A stretch of DNA of 64,000 nucleotides from Diplocarpon mali (lineage: Eukaryota > Ascomycota > Leotiomycetes > Helotiales > Drepanopezizaceae), in assembly GCA_024741835.1 (NCBI GenBank), contig JAENRP010000159.1, positions 1 through 64,000 of the forward strand, given 5' to 3'. Both the position numbers and the translations under genes were made by a program. Positions 1-11,359 of the stretch are shown here, piece by piece. The notes beneath the pieces are model-generated. The model saw nothing but the letters and a program-made list of their open reading frames with translations, was not told the DNA's origin and made no database searches. Each line of letters begins with the position of its first letter. The first letter of the stretch is position 1.

Positions 1-2849
1 TATAAGTATAGATTCTTTATAAGTATAATCGCCTTTATATTATTTACTTAAAGATTAATATAGTTCTTATCTTATCTAATATACTTAGTAAAACCTATAT
101 CTTTTAAAACTTAAGCGATCTACAATCCTTATTTGCAATTTAATAATATTAATATATATTCGGCCTTAGTGCTTATAATAACTTTTGATTTCTACTTCCT
201 ACTTCTATATAATATAGGTCTATTATATAGTATTACTATACTTTTAAATATACTTTTCCGACCTTTTATATTTGCCTAATCGGAATTAGTATATACCTTA
301 AGCTTTGCGCTTATATATTTCATTAGTCTATATCTTACCTTTTATATAATTATCGATTGAAGGTACCTTTTAAGTCGCTTGACTATATTCTTATATTAAA
401 TCGTCAGATCCTTTAAGTTCTAATTAAGTTGCTTAATAATAAAGGCGATATCTAATCTTATATATACTATAGTATATATAATTGCTCTAATATCCTATTA
501 GTACTTCTTTAGATCTCTTTTTTACTTATTTTTATTAGTAGGCTCTAACTTATTATACTTTCCTTTAATTAGAGTATACTTTAGCTTAAAGTTAGGAGTA
601 TAAGTAAAGAGTCCTATTCGGTCTAGGATCTTCTTAATATACTACTCTTAGTCTAACCAGAGTTTTTAAGTAGAGCGGTTCCTTATAATGCAAATACTAA
701 GGATCTTATAAATTCCCTTTAGATCCTTAGTATTAAAACGTTTTTAAATAGTTATAAAGAACTAATCTAATTAAGTAATTGTTTTTATAGCTATAGTAAT
801 ATTATCGATATATAATAGCAACTTAATTCTACGCTTAATATAAGTAAATAGATAAGGGTTAGCTAGGCTTTAAACGAATCTTATTTCTATTAAAGTAGAG
901 CTATATAAGAGGTTCTAATTATAAGCTGATTACTTAAGCCTATAGATACTATAGAGTATATAGAGAGAGTGGCTAGCGCATATAAGAATACTATTAAATT
1001 AAAAAAGAAAAATCTATTCCTTTATAATCGCTTTAATAAATGCATTTTTAATATTATACTATTTATATTTAAGGTCCTTAGCAGCTACTATTGCTATAAA
1101 TATATAAAGGGTATCTATATAAACTATTAGCGTAAATATATTGAAGTAGTCTTCTCTATACTATTAGGAGAAGCCTTTAGCTATAAGCCTTGCCTTATAA
1201 TATTCTAAGGTCCTATTTGCATATATCTTAATTATAAAGACCTACTTTATTAATATTAGGTTTACGTCCTTTAGTATCGGTTCTTCTATTTATATATTAT
1301 TTATAATAAGAGAGCTTATCTCTTCTTAAATTGCCTTATTCTATATTACTCTATTCTTTAGATTATTAATAGCTTTATTATATATTTTTAAAAAAGAGAT
1401 TTTCATTATCCCTTTAGCGGCTAAGAATGTATTATCTTTATTAAAGCTCTATTAAAGTTCAAGCTTATAGATCCTATATACTATTATAGCTTAAATATAC
1501 TTAGACTTGCGTTTATTTAAAGTATCTTCTAATTCTAAGTCTCTATTCCTCTTTAAAGGCATAGGTTCAGTTATAGGTTCTATAGGCTTATCGTCTAAGG
1601 AACCGCTTTTTAATAGTAAAGGCTTATTATTACTTATACCTATTTTAGAAATATCCTTTACTATAGGTGCTTTAACTAAAGGGATAATAATATTAAAGTT
1701 ATTCTATACTTTAAGCAGTTTGCAGACGATAGGAATAGTCTATTCGGCCTTTAGGCGATTAGTAGGTTGTCGATTAGCAGGTGCGCTTAATATACCTAAG
1801 CTAAGAGAAAGGGGTTATTAGTTTGGCTTAATAGTATTACTATTAAGCGGTATATCTTACGAATATCTAAGTATATAAAGCTTTAAGGATAGCTCTCTCC
1901 TATTTTAAGATTTGTTAAACTTAATTATTAAAGATATAATTACTTACTTTAGATCTAGCATATATACTATCTATTGCTTTATTATCTATTTAATATACTT
2001 AATAAATATATACTTTCTACCTTAGTCTATTAGCTTCTTACTCTTTATACCTGCGGGCTAGGACTTTAGGCTAATATAAGAGTAGCAAACGCTTTTAAAG
2101 ATATAAATATAGTCTAGGCTTAGTTTCTATTTAAAATATACTTTATATAGTGATATTTAGGTACTATTAACTATTAGTCTACTACCTATTCTATTTCGCA
2201 AGTATATATCTACTTTAACCGCAAGGTCTTAGAATTCTAATAGTAGGTTAGTATCTTATAATAGAGTACGATAGTTAGTCTTTGCTTATTAGATACTTTA
2301 CTTAATAATACTATTCTAATAGGAACCTTTATATATTATAGTTAATTTATAATAAATTCCTTATTTTGCTTATTTATTAAGCTTTGCTTTAATCTCTAAT
2401 ATATTATTAGACCTAATAGCTATTAGCTTTAACTAAGTTTAGCGTTCCTTTATCACTTTCTAAGTTTCCAGCTTTTTTATAAGCTTAGATTTAGTCTTAG
2501 CGCAAATGGTCTATATCTATTAAGTAGAGTTATCTACTATTTAAGAAAACCAATTATTTCCTTTAATTAAAGTTATAAATAGTCTAGTAGTATTAATAAA
2601 TATTAGTGCTAGTATCGAATCTTTTTATAAATTAAGCTTAATTTGCATCCGATTTTAAAGTTTTATCAGCTTGCAAATTCGGTATATTAAGCGATCCTTT
2701 AGTACTTAGATCTTTTATTTTAAAGTTAAGACCTTATATAGGCCCTTTAATTTCTTTAGCCTTAGATATGCGAATCTTTTATATATTAGTTAATACCTTA
2801 ATAGGCTTTCGGCTTTTAATAGCTTTAATAGCTTATTATTAGTCGATAC
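1..2849 (-). pseudogene. X0 pol remnant (integrase, RT, RNase H)
   Basis: Read on the minus strand, this piece gives pol in the order integrase (about 2800-1900), the INT-RT linker (about 1800-1500), reverse transcriptase (about 1450-700) and the start of RNase H (about 500-1). The RT catalytic box at 812-801 reads YIDN; the second Asp of the usual YVDD has become Asn by a G-to-A change. Other recognisable RT words include a KLLLYI strand before the box. Many TAA and TAG codons stand where homologous copies have CAA, CAG or TGG. The protein would have been the polymerase and integration machinery of a copia virus-like particle; this copy cannot make it. Confidence 0.85.
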
Positions 2850-3093
2850 TATAAGAGGGAGGAGATAACACAAGAATAGGCCTACGTGAAGACCAAAGAC
2901 AAGAGGGAGGAAGCACCATAAGCAGGCTCTCCGAAGACGAGAACTAGGACAATTCACTAGTTGGGGGTAGAATAGGTAGTTGGCATTGCGCGCTGTCTCT
3001 AAGTACAACAGTGGTCCTATATATACCCCTTTCTTGCTCCTCATCTGACCATATGACCTATGTCACGAGATCCTCCACTTCCAGGTCTCTACA
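2850..3093. repeat. C0: solo LTR of family C
   Basis: This 244-bp sequence matches the 247-bp LTRs of C1 and ends in GGTCTCTACA. It begins TATAAGAGGG, a RIP form of TGTAAG, so the ends are the usual TG and CA. The flanks are ATAC (2846-2849) and ATAC (3094-3097), a 4-bp target duplication inside X0. It holds a TATATATACCCC box and an E-box-like CATATG/ATGTCAC stretch. Solo LTRs arise by recombination between the two LTRs of a full element. Confidence 0.9.
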
Positions 3094-3097
3094 ATAC

Positions 3098-3963
3098 TTT
3101 ATTATTAGCAGCTAGAAAGGACTAGTAATAGTAGTTTAAGGTTTTGCTATTTTCCAATTGTAAGCCTAGCTTAAGAGTCGTTTTTAATAAAATCGCAAGA
3201 TCTACTTATAGTCCTAGCTTAAGAGTCGATTTCTTAGAAATAGTAAGATCTACTTGCAGTCTTAGCTTAAGAGTCATTTCTAATAAATCTGCAAAGTTTA
3301 CTCGCAGTCTTAGCTTAAGAGTTATTTCTGCGAATTTCACTTATAATCCTAGCTTAAGAGTTATTATTAGTAAATCTGCAGAATCTACTTATAGTTTTAG
3401 CTTAAGAGTTATTTCTATTAAATTCACTTATAATCCTAGCTTAAGAGTTATCTTTAAAGATACTTTGCAATCTACCTATAGTCTTAGCTTAAGAGTCATT
3501 TTTGCGAATTTCACTTGCGATCCTAGCTTAAGAGTCTATCTATTCTTCTTATCCTTACTTAATTGTATTAAGGCAGAAAGTGCACTTTCCTTAAAGGAAT
3601 CTACTTATAGGTTTAGCCTAAGAGTTAATATCTATAATATTACCTTTAAGATAATATAAAGTCTATCTTTGATTTTAGCCTTAAAGATCACTTTATAATT
3701 ATTATTTATAAACTATATAAATTGATTATTAAAAACTCTTATATAATTTAACTTTATATAGATCTTATAATTAGATAAAAGATTAATACTTAAGCTAAGT
3801 ATAAGGAGAACATTTTATAAAAGAAAAGAAACGCTAATAACATTTATCTCTACTATACCTATTAAGTCTATATATAACCTTCTACTACCAACCTTAATAG
3901 AGCGCCTTTTTATTTTAATAAGCGGGCCTTTAAATAAGTAGGGTTTATTAATTATATATATTA
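3098..3963 (-). pseudogene. X0 gag-pol remnant: palindrome array and protease end
   Basis: On the minus strand this continues the X0 polyprotein upstream of integrase. It holds the ten-unit palindrome array (3156-3625), which in the sense frame encodes repeats of the type TLRLGLQVKF. Beyond it lies the end of the protease region. It is cut at 3963 by A1, in protease codons that correspond to 38720-38750 in X1. The copy is inactive because of many stops. Confidence 0.8.
3156..3625. repeat. Ten-unit array of the 23-nt palindrome in X0
   Basis: Ten copies of the palindrome alternate with spacers that make units of 39 or 48 bp, all multiples of three. The total is 470 bp, equal to the array in X2 and 48 bp longer than that in X1. 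Read on the plus strand it gives a long open frame with SLSLRV repeats, but the coding sense is minus. Confidence 0.85.
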
Positions 3964-4210
3964 TATTGCAGGTATGCCCGTCACATGTTTGTCATATGAT
4001 CTATCATATGATATATCATACATATAATATGTCATATGACTTGCCACATGACTTAGCGGCTTCGCTAAGAAGCCCGCTTACCTTAAATAGCTCCTAGTTA
4101 GAGAGCTCTTATGAATCAAGATACCTAATATTGTCGTTTGCACCTTATACTTCTTTGTGCCCTCTTCTAGTTTACTATTAAGTTTACTATCAGAGAACCT
4201 CCTTGCTATA
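3964..4210 (+). repeat. A1 5' LTR (247 bp)
   Basis: It begins TATTGCAGG and ends CCTTGCTATA, which are RIP forms of TGTTGCAGG and CCTTGCTACA. Positions 3975-4050 hold a run of TCAYRTGA-type palindromes (CACATG and CATATG). This is the longer LTR type, with about 14 bp more than the 233-bp LTRs of A2. Confidence 0.93.
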
Positions 4211-4222
4211 GGTTATAAGTCC
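4211..4222 (+). promoter_or_regulatory. A1 primer-binding site, initiator tRNA-Met anticodon arm
   Basis: GGTTATAAGTCC follows the LTR directly. In the less mutated A2 copy the same site reads GGTTATGAGCCCC, complementary to the anticodon arm of eukaryotic initiator tRNA-Met (GGGCUCAUAACC). Drosophila copia uses the same internal tRNA site. Confidence 0.8.
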
Positions 4223-5676
4223 CGCATGCCTATAAATAGCATTCGATAAAATTCCATTGATCAGAGTCTCTCTTACAAACAAAAAGGCTGATCAATATTT
4301 TTAAGTTTTTTACTTAACCAATAACGTATAATAAGCGTCATTTCAATAATAAAATAGTAGCTACTCCCCTTCCGAAGCGCTACGCAATAATCCAAGCTTA
4401 TATAAGATTCGTTACCGTAGCTGAATTATTAGGACTAATAGCTGAGATTACCAGCTTAATTGCTAAAAGTATTCTACTGCCTGAATCACTTAATTTTAAA
4501 GGGACTAATATATAGTACTATAAACTCGAATTCAATAGTTCATCTCCTCCTCCTTCTCCTTCTCCTCCTTCTCCTTTCGATAACTCTATATATATATATA
4601 TAAATAAGATGTTGTTATTATCTTCGGCTGCCCTTAGCCTCCTTAAGTCTTAAAAGCTTAAAGGCGCAAAGGACTATAGCTAGTAAAGGAATAAGGTTTT
4701 AAACCTTGCAAAGTCAAACGCCTTAACTATATATCTTTATATAAAAGCTAGAATATATACTCTACCTAAGGTTGACTTATAGGACCGTTCTATTACACTT
4801 AAGGAAAAGGACAATTGGGTTAGATAGGAAGCTAAGGAATCTTAAATAAAGCTTACTATTATACTTAATTGCAAACTAGGCCTATTAGCTTATATAAAAG
4901 GCGACAAATCTGCCTTAGATATATAGGAAGCTCTTTAAAAATAGTATAAAGGATCTGGAATAGTGATTGAATATAACGCTATATAAACCTATATTACTAT
5001 TAAATATAACGACTTCAACTTACTCAAAGCTTATATCGTCGCCTTTAGGCTTTTAATTACTAAATTGGAAGCTCTTGACTTTGCCTCTCCTTCTTACTAA
5101 TACCCTATTATATTTATTGCTAGCTATTCTAATAGATGGCCTATTTGGGCAGATCGATAACGCTTTAACCTTCGCTTAGCTATAGTAGCTGGACGAAAAT
5201 CAGAAATCACGCTTAAAGCTCTTATTAAAGATATTACTAATAAAGCTTAAGCCTTATAAAGTTTAAAAATAAATAGAACTGTCTTATATAGTAATAAATC
5301 GGCTAATAAGCCGCATTCCTCTGACTATAAGAAGTCAGAGAACAAGGGAGGTTTTAAAGACTTAAAGAAGAGCACCTTTAGGAATACTACTAATTCCTTT
5401 AACTCCCCTAACTCCCCTTATCCTTATTGCAAGCAACTAGAGCTATATCATAAGGCAGAAGATTGCTTTGCAATTAATAAATCGAAAAGAGAGGCCTAAG
5501 AGAAGGATTTAGGAAAGAAGTACGTATTCTATTACCTTAAAGGCAAAGACGATAAGTCCTTACTATTATTATCAAAAGGTAAGAAGCCTTTTAGGAAGAT
5601 TCAAAAGGAAGACGAAGAGTTAGATAATAACCTCTTTAGGCATACTATGCTATTACTAACCCTAGGGCCAATTCTC

Positions 5677-5753
5677 ACTTGCAAGCCGGGCCTAGGAGTC
5701 AATTCCGACTCCTCCCTAGGGCCAATTTCCACTCGCAAGCTAGGCCCAGGAGT
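5677..5753. repeat. Palindrome pair in A1 gag
   Basis: Copies at 5677-5699 and 5731-5753 sit in a partial 54-57-bp tandem repeat that starts with CCTAGGGCCAATT. Both begin on a codon boundary of the A frame and read as T-C-K-P-G-L-G-V and T-R-K-L-G-P-G-V. Confidence 0.85.
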
Positions 5754-7143
5754 CAGTTCTTCTACCTCCTGCTTCTTATCAAAATTGAGGAATTATTAGC
5801 TATATAATATAGGTGCTAATAAGCATATCTCTAATAATCTCTTTAAGTTCACTTCCTATACTGCTTAAGATAATCTACCCTCCTTAAGTACAGTTAATAG
5901 ATCTGTTTAACCTTTTAGTATTAGCACTTGCAAAGTTAATGCACTTAAATCCAATAGAAAGGTATATATTCTTAAGTTAATTAATACTCTTTATATACCT
6001 TAATTACCTATCTACCTATACTTAGGTAGTAAACTTAATAAAATTAAAGGCTTTTATTAAAATGGCAAGCTATTCCTATTTAATAAGAAGGAAATTTGCA
6101 CTATTGATAATAATATATATATTAATAAGGAATAGCCTTTTACTAACTCCTTTAGTTATATAAGTAGATATGCTCTCTTAGCTGCAATTGAGAATAGACC
6201 TTTTAATATTAAGCTCTGGTACTATCGATTAGGCTACGCTGGCTTATAAACGGTTAGAAAGACCTAATCTGCTATTACTAATATGTAGATTAAGGAAATA
6301 AAATTAGGAAAGATACGAATCTGCGCTCCTTGCGAGAAAGGCAGACCTCTTTAATATATTAATAAATATTTAGCTCGCCTTCGACTTATAAAAGCACTTA
6401 ACGAGCTATATATTAATATAGTTTATCTAAAGCCAATTGGCCTTAATAGCTATAAATACGCTTCTATCTTCACTTGCTTAGCTATAATAGCTAGATAGGG
6501 ATAGACCTATATAAATAAATCTAATGCCTTTAAGGCAAATAAGAAGATAATTAGCCTTTTATAAACTTAGTATAATCGTATAATCAAGCGATAGAAAACT
6601 AATAGAGGCAAGGAGTACTCTCTTATATAAATGCAAATACTTATAGAAAATCTCGGTATAATTTTAAAAGAATCTACTCTATATATGCTAAAATAAGATA
6701 GTAAATCGGAACGATCAATTTATATACTAATAGAAAAGTTGCAAATAGCTATAATTAATTAAAATATCCCCTCCTTTCTTTAGCCTTACCTCCTTCTTTT
6801 AATAATATATATTATTAATCTTACCGCCTTTAATATTCTAAGTAGCAAGACTTTATATAAGGTCTTTTAGGATAATATCGAGCTTAATAAGCCTTATACT
6901 CCCTTAGTCAAGCATCTTTGAGTACTAGGCTATCGCATCTATATACTAATTAAGAAAGAAAAGCGAACTTAGAGTAATAAACTTACTTTAAGAGCAGAAG
7001 TAGGTACTTTTATTGGATTTGATAGTAGAAGTATCTATCAGATCTATATACTATTGCAAATAGGTAAAAAGATTATTTGATTATCTTATATTCGATTTAA
7101 TAAAGATGGCCTAATTATAGAGCCGCAATTAAGAGGTGATTTT

Positions 7144-7259
7144 ACTCCTAGGCCGGGCCTGCGAGTCACTTTTCAAAACGATATTTTCACTCCTAGGCCG
7201 GGACCGCGAGTCAATTCTGACTTTTACGATAATTTTACTCTTAGGCCGGGACCGCGAGT
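7144..7259. repeat. Three palindromes in the A1 INT-RT linker
   Basis: Copies at 7144-7166, 7189-7211 and 7237-7259 are among the least mutated in the window, with cores GGCCGGGCC or GGCCGGGACC. All start on a codon boundary and encode T-P-R-P-G-(L/P)-R-V or a close variant. The spacing is 45 and 48 bp. Confidence 0.88.
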
Positions 7260-9082
7260 CAATTCTAATTTAGGAGAAGCTAAGCTTCCAACTCTAAAAA
7301 AGAGAGGAAGACCTCTTGGTTTAAAGAATAAGGCTTACCCTTAGCCTTTTGAGAAGAGAGCTACTCGCTTAACTTATGCTCTTAGATTCAAAGCTAATAA
7401 CTCTAATAATAAGGAAGCCTATTAGGCGCCTTTTATATGGCCTTACTCGACTCTCTTTACTCAAATGACCTAAAAACAGTCGAATAAGCCCTCTTTTGCG
7501 CTAACGCTAATAAATAGCAATCTGCAATCAACTTTAAGTATAATTCCCTTGCTTATAAGGATATATAAGTAGTAGTGAAACGCTTAGAACTCTTTAAAGA
7601 CGATAGAGTACTCAGATCGAGGCTTATCTTTAAAATAAAAAGAGACTAAAATAGGGAAATCTCCTAATAAAAGGTCAGATTCGTTATATAAGGCTATATG
7701 TAATAATAAGGTCGAGATTATAATCAAACCTTTGCTAGTATTTGTAAATCTGCTATTTAAAAGATTGCAATTGCACTTATAGCTTTCTACGACTTTAAGC
7801 TAGATTAGTTCGATATTAAGATAGCTTTCCTTAATTCAAAAGCTGACTTTAATATCTATATCAAGTTACCTCTTAGATATACTTAAGATAAGGTCGTTCT
7901 TTTACTTTAAGATTACTATCTTAAGCTTCTTAAGGCCTTATATAGCTTAAAGCAATCTCTACAACTATAGTAAGAAAAGCTACGGTCTGAGCTGCAAAAG
8001 CTCGATTTTTAACCTTTCGATACTAATAATTGCGTATATATTAACCGCGCCTTTCGGATTCTTATTATTACCTATGTTAACGACTTCCTTATATTAGTAA
8101 AGAAGGGTAATATATATAATAAGTTTAAAAGAGATCTTTACAACCTTTTTAAAATTATAGGTAGCGAACCGGCTAACTACTTCTTAAGAGTACGTATAGT
8201 TAAAGATCGATAAAATAGAACGATCTCGCTTTATTAAAACGCCTACGTTAATAAGGTTCTTAAACGTTTTTATATAATTAATTATAAAAGTGTACCAATG
8301 CCTTTTGCTAATAGCTATAAAGTTCATATAGTTAAATTTAAAGGCTAAGCTACTCTATAGGAAGTGAAGCTGTACTAAGAGATCTATAGTTCTCTATAGT
8401 ACCTTGCGTATTATATGCGTTAGGATATACTATACTACTATTCTATTCTTAGCAAATTCCTTACCAACCCTTTGCTATAATATATAGCAGCTTTAAAATG
8501 AGTTTTATAATACTTGCAGAGAACGCAATTCTATTATACTACCTTTGGAAGTAAAACAACTGACTTAGAGCTTTAGAAATTGCATAGCTACTACGATTCT
8601 GACTAGGCAGGTGATAGAGGTAATAGAGCCTCCTATTCTAGGGCCGTCTTCTTCCTTAATAATAGCGTAATTACCGCCTCCTTTAAGCGATAAACTATCG
8701 TCGCTCTCTTATTTATAAAAGCAAAGTATATTGCTATATGCAAATTCGCATAAGAGGCCTCTTAGATACGCCAGGTACTTAAGGAAATAGGCTAAAGCAG
8801 CAATAACGCTACTAAAGTCGAGATAATCTGCGATAACTAAGGAGCCCTTTATCTTATTGAAAACCCCGAATATCATTAGAGAATAAAGTATATTAATATT
8901 AAGTTCTATTATATTTAGTAAGAGCTTTGGAAAGGCCATTTAGATCTCTAGTATACAAATACTAAAGATAACGCTGCTAATAGCCTTACTAAGAGCTTAA
9001 ATAGCTCTAATTATACCGCCTTTATCAAATTGTTGAATATAAAGGTTCTGCACCTCGATTAAGGGGTGATTTTTTTTTGCAC

Positions 9083-9329
9083 TATAAGACTGAGGGGAGA
9101 CAATACAAGAATAGGCCTACGTAAAGACCAAAGACAAAGAGGGAGGAAGCACTATAAGCAGGCTCTCCGAAGACGAGAACTAGGACAATTCACTAATTAG
9201 GAGTAGAATAGGTAGTTAGCATTGCGCGCTATCTCTAAGTATAATAGTAGTCCTATATATACCCCTTTCTTAATCCTCATTTAACTATATAACCTATATT
9301 ATAAGATCCTCTACTTCTAAGTCTCTATA
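9083..9329 (-). repeat. C1 left LTR (3' LTR of the minus-strand element)
   Basis: 247 bp, starting TATAAGACTG and ending GTCTCTATA. It is more heavily RIP-mutated than the right copy at 19327-19573 but has the same length. It holds a TATATATACCCC box near 9254. Confidence 0.9.
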
Positions 9330-9711
9330 TATGCCTTAACTAACTTAAGTAGCGGCCTTTGCTACTATTAGTAAAGAATACAAGACTCTTATAAGTCGAG
9401 AATACCAATCCTTATTTGTAAAAACAATAAGTGCAAGTAAGGTTAGTACTTAAAGTTATAAAGGTAAAGAGAGGAGAGAGGGTTTTTAACTTATAGGTTA
9501 GGCCTACGAGTGGATTTTAAAGAAATATATAGAAGGAGAGGGGGAAGGGAAGGAAGGTGCGGTGGTAAACGAATAAAAATGATAAAACTCCTTTTTCTCC
9601 TTTGGTAATACGACTCCTAGGCCGGGACCGTAAGTTAAAAAGCTCAAAGTTGTCAAAGCTATTAAATTGCAATTTTAAAGAAAATTCGAAGACAATTTCA
9701 AGTAGTCCTAA
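9330..9711 (-). other. C1 internal segment left of D
   Basis: This is the 3' untranslated part of C1. It holds two palindromes (9489-9511 and 9613-9635) and a purine-rich run (about 9466-9560). It is colinear with 59743-60115 in C2 (CCTTAACTAACTTAAGTAG versus CCCTAACCAACTTAAATAG). I see no coding frame in it. Confidence 0.7.
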
Positions 9712-9908
9712 TGTGGTGCGGTCGGCTGGAAGGCCTTTATTAGGTCGCTTAGGAGGCTTGCAAAAGTAGGGGAAGATGATTGATTGTATTATTATCTAGT
9801 ATATATATGGTAAGGAGACTTCGGAAAGAAAAGGGAGAGTCTATGACTTAGCAGAGTTATATAAAGGGTCTTTAGAATAAGTAGAGACTCTGCCTATTTT
9901 ATATAATA
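9712..9908 (-). repeat. D left LTR (3' LTR of the minus-strand element)
   Basis: 197 bp, beginning TGTGGTGCGGTCGG. It differs from the right LTR almost only by C/T and G/A changes. For example CACGTGGAGGG in the right copy is TATATAAAGGG here. Confidence 0.92.
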
Positions 9909-11350
9909 TACCCCTTAGTTAGGCGATGCTCTTAGAATCGCTTAGCTATATAAATAAAATAAAAGAAAGAATAGCAATTGTAAAGAAAAGAGGCTCTATC
10001 TTATATGCCGCCCTTTTAAAGGTTATTCCTTTTAGAATAAGAAGGGTTGCTATAGGTAATAAGCGCGCTTAGGAATCTTTGCGATTCTATACTAATGTTC
10101 TATTAGGCTTCCTATAGAGTATTTCTATTATAGAGGTTCTCTTTCCCTTTTTCTAAAAATAACCCTCCTTTATTATTTAAAAATATTATCTTTATATTAA
10201 TAATTTTTTAAATATAAAAGGAACTCCTGCTTATTATAGCCTTAGCCGCCCTTATAAAGTAAGACCCTTAGAGTCCCTATACCCTACGTTGTACTAACTT
10301 TGCGCTAGGTTGCTAGCGCTCCTTCGAGAGCTGCTACCTTAGCGCGCTTGTCCTAGCGCCTACTAGGCAATAAGCCGCTACTGCTATCGCCACCGCTTCC
10401 GCCGCTGCTGCTACTGCTGCCGCCGCTACCTAAGAGCCTTGCCCTTACTACGCGCCGTATACCTAAGCCTATAATAGAGCGCGATAATATATGCGTATAT
10501 TGCATTATACGCAAGAGTATTAGTAATCTCGATTATTAGTACTTTAATAGTACCTTTAATACGCATTGCGTTTATTATATAGTACTAAGCAATAGCTGCT
10601 AGTAGGCTAGCGGACCTTTCCTTACCTTTTAAGAGGCTATTATATTAGCCTACGCCTGCGGCGCCTTTAAGGAGGAGGTAGTACTACTGCTTAATATAGT
10701 AAAGGGTGCGCTCTAGAGCTTCTATAGTACGTTTATTAAGTCTTATTAAGTTCTAGGCTAATTTTAAAAGATAGGAGCGATCGGACCCTAGTGCTAGGAG
10801 GGCCTGCTACTCTTGCGAGTGATAATACTACTGCCTCTCCCGCTCCTAGTATACCGTTCCCATTCGCTCCTAGCCCCTTTGGCTTAGACCCGTTCGCCCT
10901 TATTGCTACTGCCGCCGCTCTTATCCCCTCTGCCTTTGCTATTACAGCTATTGCTATAGTCTCCCTGTTTATCTCCCTAGCCTCTATTGCCGCCGCACCT
11001 ATCCTTGCCCCTGCCGCCCTCGCCCCTATCGCCCCTACCGCACCCCCTGCCTTTACTCCTACTATTGCTAGTATATTCGCTAGTAGGCCTCTGGCCGAGG
11101 GAGTGCTAGTAGGCCTCTCTTAAGAGGAGATCTATGCGGAGCTCTTAGCTATAGCGTCTTAGCTCTTGGCCTTAGCTAAGAGAATTTAAGAGAGGGTTGC
11201 GCCTTGTAATAGCAGCTTAAGAATATTACCTATTCTATATTTTTAAAAAAGGAGAAGCTTCTATAGTACACTTTTATAAGAGAAAATAAATAAATATAAC
11301 TATAAAAGAGTAAGAGCTTATAAGTATAAGTCTTTTAATAATAAGTGACT
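9909..11350 (-). other. D tail downstream of RNase H, GC-rich part with Ala/Gly-rich open frame
   Basis: This stretch lies between the end of pol and the 3' LTR. Positions 10250-11180 are far richer in G and C than the rest of the window and hold runs of GCC/GCT triplets (about 10370-10440). On the minus strand one frame from about 11120 to 10796 has no stop and is rich in Ala and Gly (for example VGAIGARAAGARIGAAA). The opposite strand is also open and Pro/Ala-rich, an effect of the same composition. E has a similar Ala-rich frame at the same place. Whether it codes for a protein is unproven. Confidence 0.5.
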
Positions 11351-11359
11351 ACTTATTAG

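Larger units (their letters stand above)
4354..9062 (+). pseudogene. A1 gag-pol, copia polyprotein with RIP stops and one frameshift
   Basis: Start: ATA GTA GCT ACT at 4354 replaces ATG GTG GCT ACT (GTG is kept in the copy at 45964). Gag runs to about 5570 with a damaged zinc knuckle near 5427-5465. It is followed by a pair of palindromes (5677-5753), the pre-integrase zinc region (LGYAGLQTVRKT then CAPCEKG, about 6220-6340) and the integrase core to about 7130. Three palindromes lie in the INT-RT linker (7144-7259). RT carries YVND at 8073-8084 in place of YVDD. RNase H has CDN near 8835 and ends IKLLNIK before TAA at 9060-9062. The length, 4,709 nt, is one base short of the 4,710 nt in A2; the loss is near 7422 and shifts the frame. 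Function when intact: capsid plus protease, integrase and reverse transcriptase. Confidence 0.9.

Noticed and set aside
2790..3044. 84-aa minus-strand frame with hydrophobic stretches
   Set aside because: It crosses the junction between X0 and the solo C LTR and lies mostly in LTR sequence.
3156..3625. CRISPR-like array of palindromic repeats with regular spacers
   Set aside because: Spacers are related to each other and keep the gag-pol frame, unit lengths alternate 39 and 48 bp, and the setting is a eukaryotic retrotransposon.
3144..3659. Plus-strand 171-aa frame with SLSLRV repeats, like a repeat protein
   Set aside because: It is the antisense of the palindrome array in X0 gag-pol; the coding strand is minus. 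The palindrome gives similar peptides on both strands.
8709..8939. Minus-strand 76-aa frame, similar to a plus-strand frame at 53137-53367
   Set aside because: Both are antisense to RNase H of A1 and A2. Their mutual similarity only reflects the shared element.
10791..11123. Plus-strand 110-aa Pro/Ala-rich frame, possibly a secreted or membrane protein
   Set aside because: It is antisense to D and owes its openness to GC-rich triplets. The hydrophobic stretches come from Ala/Ile runs, and there is no homologous plus-strand frame that I can follow in E.
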